From NCBI GenBank assembly GCA_046760505.1, contig JBHIEG010000009.1, positions 8,021 through 72,020 of the forward strand: a stretch of DNA of 64,000 nucleotides, given 5' to 3'. Below the pieces are notes generated by a model that was not told the origin of the DNA, did no database searches, and saw only the letters and a list, made by a program, of their open reading frames with translations. Position 1 is the stretch's first letter, and each line of letters starts with the position of its first letter. This document shows positions 61,674 through 64,000 of this stretch, piece after piece. This DNA comes from CAYFZR01 sp046760505 [NCBI: Candidatus Hydrothermarchaeota archaeon]. GTDB taxonomy: Archaea > CAYFZR01. The position numbers and the translations under genes were made by a program.

Positions 61674-62535
61674 CTCTTTCCCTCAGAAAGCTAAGTACTT
61701 CACTCAGAGTCGGTGAGTTTCTTGCACCGATTTTTGTTGTTTTGAGTGCTGCACATGCATTTGCAAGTTTCAGGGCTTTTTTCACGTCATAGTTTAGTAT
61801 TCCATATATAAAGCCAGCGGCAAATGAATCTCCTGCCCCTGTTGTATCAACAACCTCTACTTCGTACCCCTTACAACGTATGGTTTCCTTTCCGATCAAA
61901 AGACTTCCCTGTTTACCCAAGGTAATGATGAACTCGGATCTGTATCTCTTAGCTTCTTCCAAATTTTCTCCAAATAATTTTAAAGCCTCTCCTTTGTTCA
62001 GAAAAACATATTTGCAGTAGTTGAATATGTCTTCTATGTAATCTAGCCCAAAATCAACCATTATACTTCCCGGCGAATAGCTTAACTTTCCACAATATTT
62101 ACAAACCTTCATGATGATATCTCTCTCAACGCTTGCTACGTGAATCCAGTCAAAAAGGGACAAAAAATCCTTGTTCAAGTCGTCCGGATTCAGATTTTTA
62201 TTTGCCCCCCGATATGCAAACATTCTGTTTTCTCCAGTTTTGTCGACTAATACTACTACGAGACCGGATTTTCCCTCCACATTTTTTAGATAGGATGTAT
62301 CGACCTTGTTTCTATCCAATTCTTTTTTAAGAAGATCTCCATATACGTCATTTCCAACTGCTCCGAAAAAACTAACATTCATTCCTAATTTACTTAAAGC
62401 AACCGCGAAATTTGCGGCAGAACCTCCATGCATTTCGTAAAGATCTTTTATAAGTACTTCGCTGTCTAACTCGGGAAAGTCTTCTATTTGAACAACGATA
62501 TCTATATTTAGAGAGCCTATTGAAAGGACCCGCAT
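61645..62535 (-). CDS. PfkB-family carbohydrate/nucleoside kinase
   Basis: 296 residues, ribokinase fold: IGSLNIDIVVQIEDFP, HGGSAANFAVALSKLG (PfkB signature 1), ANKNLNPDDLN and the anion-hole/base motif DTTGAGDSFAAGFIYG. Archaeal members include ADP-dependent-like sugar kinases, nucleoside and ribose-1,5-bisphosphate-pathway kinases; the substrate is not clear from motifs. Divergent from rpl18e. Confidence 0.88.
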   Translation of the reverse strand: MRVLSIGSLNIDIVVQIEDFPELDSEVLIKDLYEMHGGSAANFAVALSKLGMNVSFFGAVGNDVYGDLLKKELDRNKVDTSYLKNVEGKSGLVVVLVDKTGENRMFAYRGANKNLNPDDLNKDFLSLFDWIHVASVERDIIMKVCKYCGKLSYSPGSIMVDFGLDYIEDIFNYCKYVFLNKGEALKLFGENLEEAKRYRSEFIITLGKQGSLLIGKETIRCKGYEVEVVDTTGAGDSFAAGFIYGILNYDVKKALKLANACAALKTTKIGARNSPTLSEVLSFLRERDEDCSDFLG

Positions 62536-62661
62536 GGAAAAAATAAGGGAGGATAACTTAAAGTTTTTACCTTCACAGATACTACTTCAATAAAGGTGTA
62601 TCTTTCAAGACAAAATTCTTTTATATTAGTTAACAAGATTAGTGAAAAAGTCGAATGTAAG

Positions 62662-62679
62662 GATGGCGCCATCAGCGCC
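62662..62679 (+). promoter_or_regulatory. Leader hairpin before rpl18e
   Basis: GATGGCGCCATC is a 12-bp palindrome and GGCGC-CATCA-GCGCC a 5-bp hairpin ending just before the SD AGGAGG. The TATA box TTTTATATTAG at 62619-62629 places it in the mRNA leader. Such a GC-rich stem could be a ribosomal-protein autoregulatory site. Confidence 0.45.
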
Positions 62680-62694
62680 GAAGGAGGATAGAAA

Positions 62695-63060
62695 ATGGCG
62701 CGAGTCATTAGGACCACAAACCCTCTGTTAAAGGACACAATAATAAAACTTGAAAAGATTTCTAAGGAAAATAGTGTAAATATCTGGAGAGATCTGGCAG
62801 AGAGACTGAAAAAACCCAGGAGAATGAGGGCTGAAGTAAATTTAAGCAAGATAAACCGATACAGCAAGCCAAACGATACTGTAGCGGTTCCCGGGAAAGT
62901 TCTTGGGAGCGGTTCAATTTCGCATCCGGTTAGTGTTGGAGCATTTGGTTTTTCAAAGAGTGCCATCGAGAAGATTAAAGATTCCGGAGGAGAATGCCTC
63001 TCTTTGGTGGAACTCGCGAAAAAAAATCCTAAGGGTACCGGTGTAATAATTATGGAGTGA
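62695..63060 (+). CDS. rpl18e: Ribosomal protein L18e
   Basis: 121 residues: RTTNPLLKDTIIKLEKISKENSVNIWRDLAERLKKPRRMRAEVNLSKINRYS and VPGKVLGSGSISHPVSVGAFGFS match archaeal L18e. First gene of the conserved rpl18e-rpl13-rps9 operon. Confidence 0.96.
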   Translation: MARVIRTTNPLLKDTIIKLEKISKENSVNIWRDLAERLKKPRRMRAEVNLSKINRYSKPNDTVAVPGKVLGSGSISHPVSVGAFGFSKSAIEKIKDSGGECLSLVELAKKNPKGTGVIIME

Positions 63061-63064
63061 TACT

Positions 63065-63490
63065 ATGATAATAGACGGCGAAAGACATGTTCTTGGAAGG
63101 CTTGCAAGCTTCGTTGCCAAGAGACTTCTGGAAGGAGAAAAGATACAGGTGATAAACGCTGAAAAGATAGTTATTACTGGAAAGAAGGAAACAATCTTAA
63201 GAGAGTACAAAGAGTTAATGAATAAAAAGAATATAGATAGTTACAAAAAAGGACCACACAGGCCGAAAAAACCAGATGGATTGTTTAGAAGAACGGTAAG
63301 GGGAATGCTGCCTTACAAGAAAGAAAGAGGGAGAAAAGCATTGAAAGGATTAAAAGTATATGTAGGTACCCCAAGAGAATTTGAAGGAAAAGAAGTAAGG
63401 AGAGTAGATGAGGCTGACGCAATAAAGCTGGGAAGAACAAAGTTAATAACCCTTGGAGAGTTATGCAAACTCCTCGGATCAGATAGGTGA
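63065..63490 (+). CDS. rpl13: Ribosomal protein L13
   Basis: 141 residues: [62 protein letters not shown]. Archaeal-type 50S protein. Starts 4 bp after rpl18e. Confidence 0.96.
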   Translation: MIIDGERHVLGRLASFVAKRLLEGEKIQVINAEKIVITGKKETILREYKELMNKKNIDSYKKGPHRPKKPDGLFRRTVRGMLPYKKERGRKALKGLKVYVGTPREFEGKEVRRVDEADAIKLGRTKLITLGELCKLLGSDR

Positions 63491-63497
63491 TAATATC

Positions 63498-63902
63498 ATG
63501 AGTAAAAATATTGTAATTTCAGTTGGAAAGAGAAAGACATCAATTGCAAGGGCGGTTATAAGAAAAGGTAATGGAAGAATAAGGATAAATAAGATACCCG
63601 TCCAATTAATAGAGCCTGAATTAGCTAGATTAAATGTAATGGAACCTGTATTACTGGCTAAAGACGTAGTAAATAACGTAGACATAGACGTGAACGTAAG
63701 GGGTGGAGGGGTTATGTCGAGAGCAGAGGCTTGCAAAGTTGCCATTGCTAGAGGATTAGTGGATTGGACAAACGATATTTCACTAAAGAACACTTTCTTG
63801 GAGTACGATAGAAATCTACTAATATGGGATAAAAGGAGGACAGAACCAAAGAAATATGGGGGGAGAAAGGCTAGGGCAAGGAGACAAAAATCATATAGGT
63901 GA
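63498..63902 (+). CDS. rps9: Ribosomal protein S9
   Basis: 134 residues from ATG 63498, which has AGGTGAT six bases upstream; an earlier in-frame ATG lies inside rpl13. [47 protein letters not shown] and the C-terminal basic tail [22 protein letters not shown] reach the P-site tRNA. Confidence 0.96.
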   Translation: MSKNIVISVGKRKTSIARAVIRKGNGRIRINKIPVQLIEPELARLNVMEPVLLAKDVVNNVDIDVNVRGGGVMSRAEACKVAIARGLVDWTNDISLKNTFLEYDRNLLIWDKRRTEPKKYGGRKARARRQKSYR

Positions 63903-63906
63903 TCAA

Positions 63907-63984
63907 GGGGCCGTGGGGTAGTTTGGTCCATCCTCTCGGACTGGGGGTCCGGTGACTCGAGTTCAAATCTCGGCGGCCCCACCA
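63907..63984 (+). tRNA. tRNA-Pro (anticodon GGG), CCA encoded
   Basis: Acceptor stem GGGGCCG pairs with CGGCCCC; anticodon stem TCGGA/TCCGG holds loop CTGGGGG with anticodon GGG; T-arm TCGAG-TTCAAAT-CTCGG (one T-G pair); discriminator A then encoded CCA (63982-63984). No intron. Lies four bases after rps9, so it may be co-transcribed. Confidence 0.93.
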
Positions 63985-64000
63985 CGACCTTCTAAAAGGT

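Noticed and set aside
1-64000. CRISPR arrays, insertion sequences, prophage
   Set aside because: No regularly spaced repeats, transposases or phage structural genes were seen.

Overview
The window is a gene-dense, AT-rich archaeal chromosome segment of about 88 protein genes and one tRNA. Gene content is euryarchaeal: family-D DNA polymerase small subunit next to orc1/cdc6, FtsZ, archaeal SecE/NusG and ribosomal proteins, LSm protein, ether-lipid inositol genes, TrmB regulators and TATA-type promoters. Starts are often TTG or GTG preceded by strong GGAGGTGATC-like Shine-Dalgarno (SD) sequences. Tetrahydromethanopterin C1 genes and two methanogenesis-marker genes (mmp2-like, mtxX-like) point to a methanogen/Archaeoglobi-like relative. 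Inositol-phosphate solute synthesis and a branched-polyamine synthase suggest thermophily. No mcr genes are in the window, so the energy metabolism cannot be settled here. A poorly sampled lineage is likely, but that is inference.

Layout. 1-606: end of an F420-dependent mer-like gene. 671-3741: a flavoprotein and a mercury-resistance operon (ArsR-type regulator, MerT-MerP fusion, MerA) with a palindromic operator. 3772-6254: myo-inositol-phosphate and di-myo-inositol-phosphate synthesis. 7025-10934: two small proteins, a replication origin with four ORB elements, orc1 and polymerase D small subunit. 10927-18594: LSm, mmp2-like, ACT/homoserine dehydrogenase, DUF89, TPR, PHP, archaetidylinositol-phosphate synthase and a pteroate-synthase-like protein. 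18600-22428: an unusual C1/Fe-S group: MtrA-like protein fused to GYF_2, ferredoxin, thioredoxin-like protein, and FwdG-, FwdB- and FwdD-like genes; the FwdB copy lacks the metal-ligand Cys. 22512-33674: L41e, Clp1 kinase, branched-polyamine synthase, a probable unknown structured RNA, mtxX, purE, a divergent RtcB homologue, and a peptidase/ATP-grasp pair. 33674-37437: TrmB regulator, ABC exporter and CARDB surface protein. 37872-41630: oxygen-defence cluster. 41737-50340: sulfur island. 50350-60765: a long leftward ftsZ-secE-nusG-rpl11-rpl1-rpl10-rpl12-alaS-leuS series. 60876-63984: dtdA, sugar kinase, rpl18e-rpl13-rps9 and tRNA-Pro.

The most interesting part is the sulfur island. Two divergent gene sets flank a 242-bp region carrying two inverted copies of a 30-bp operator, each at a TATA box. 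Leftward are five TusA/DsrE/thioredoxin-like genes, two of them fusions. Rightward are a TrmB regulator, a glutaredoxin plus ferredoxin:thioredoxin-reductase-like plus membrane-anchored fusion, a ferredoxin, TusA, DsrE, a cysteine desulfurase with Asp in place of the PLP lysine, IscU, a small Cys-rich protein and Nfu. I infer an integrated persulfide-relay and Fe-S assembly system, possibly using external sulfide and membrane-delivered reductant.

No insertion sequences, CRISPR arrays or prophage genes were seen.
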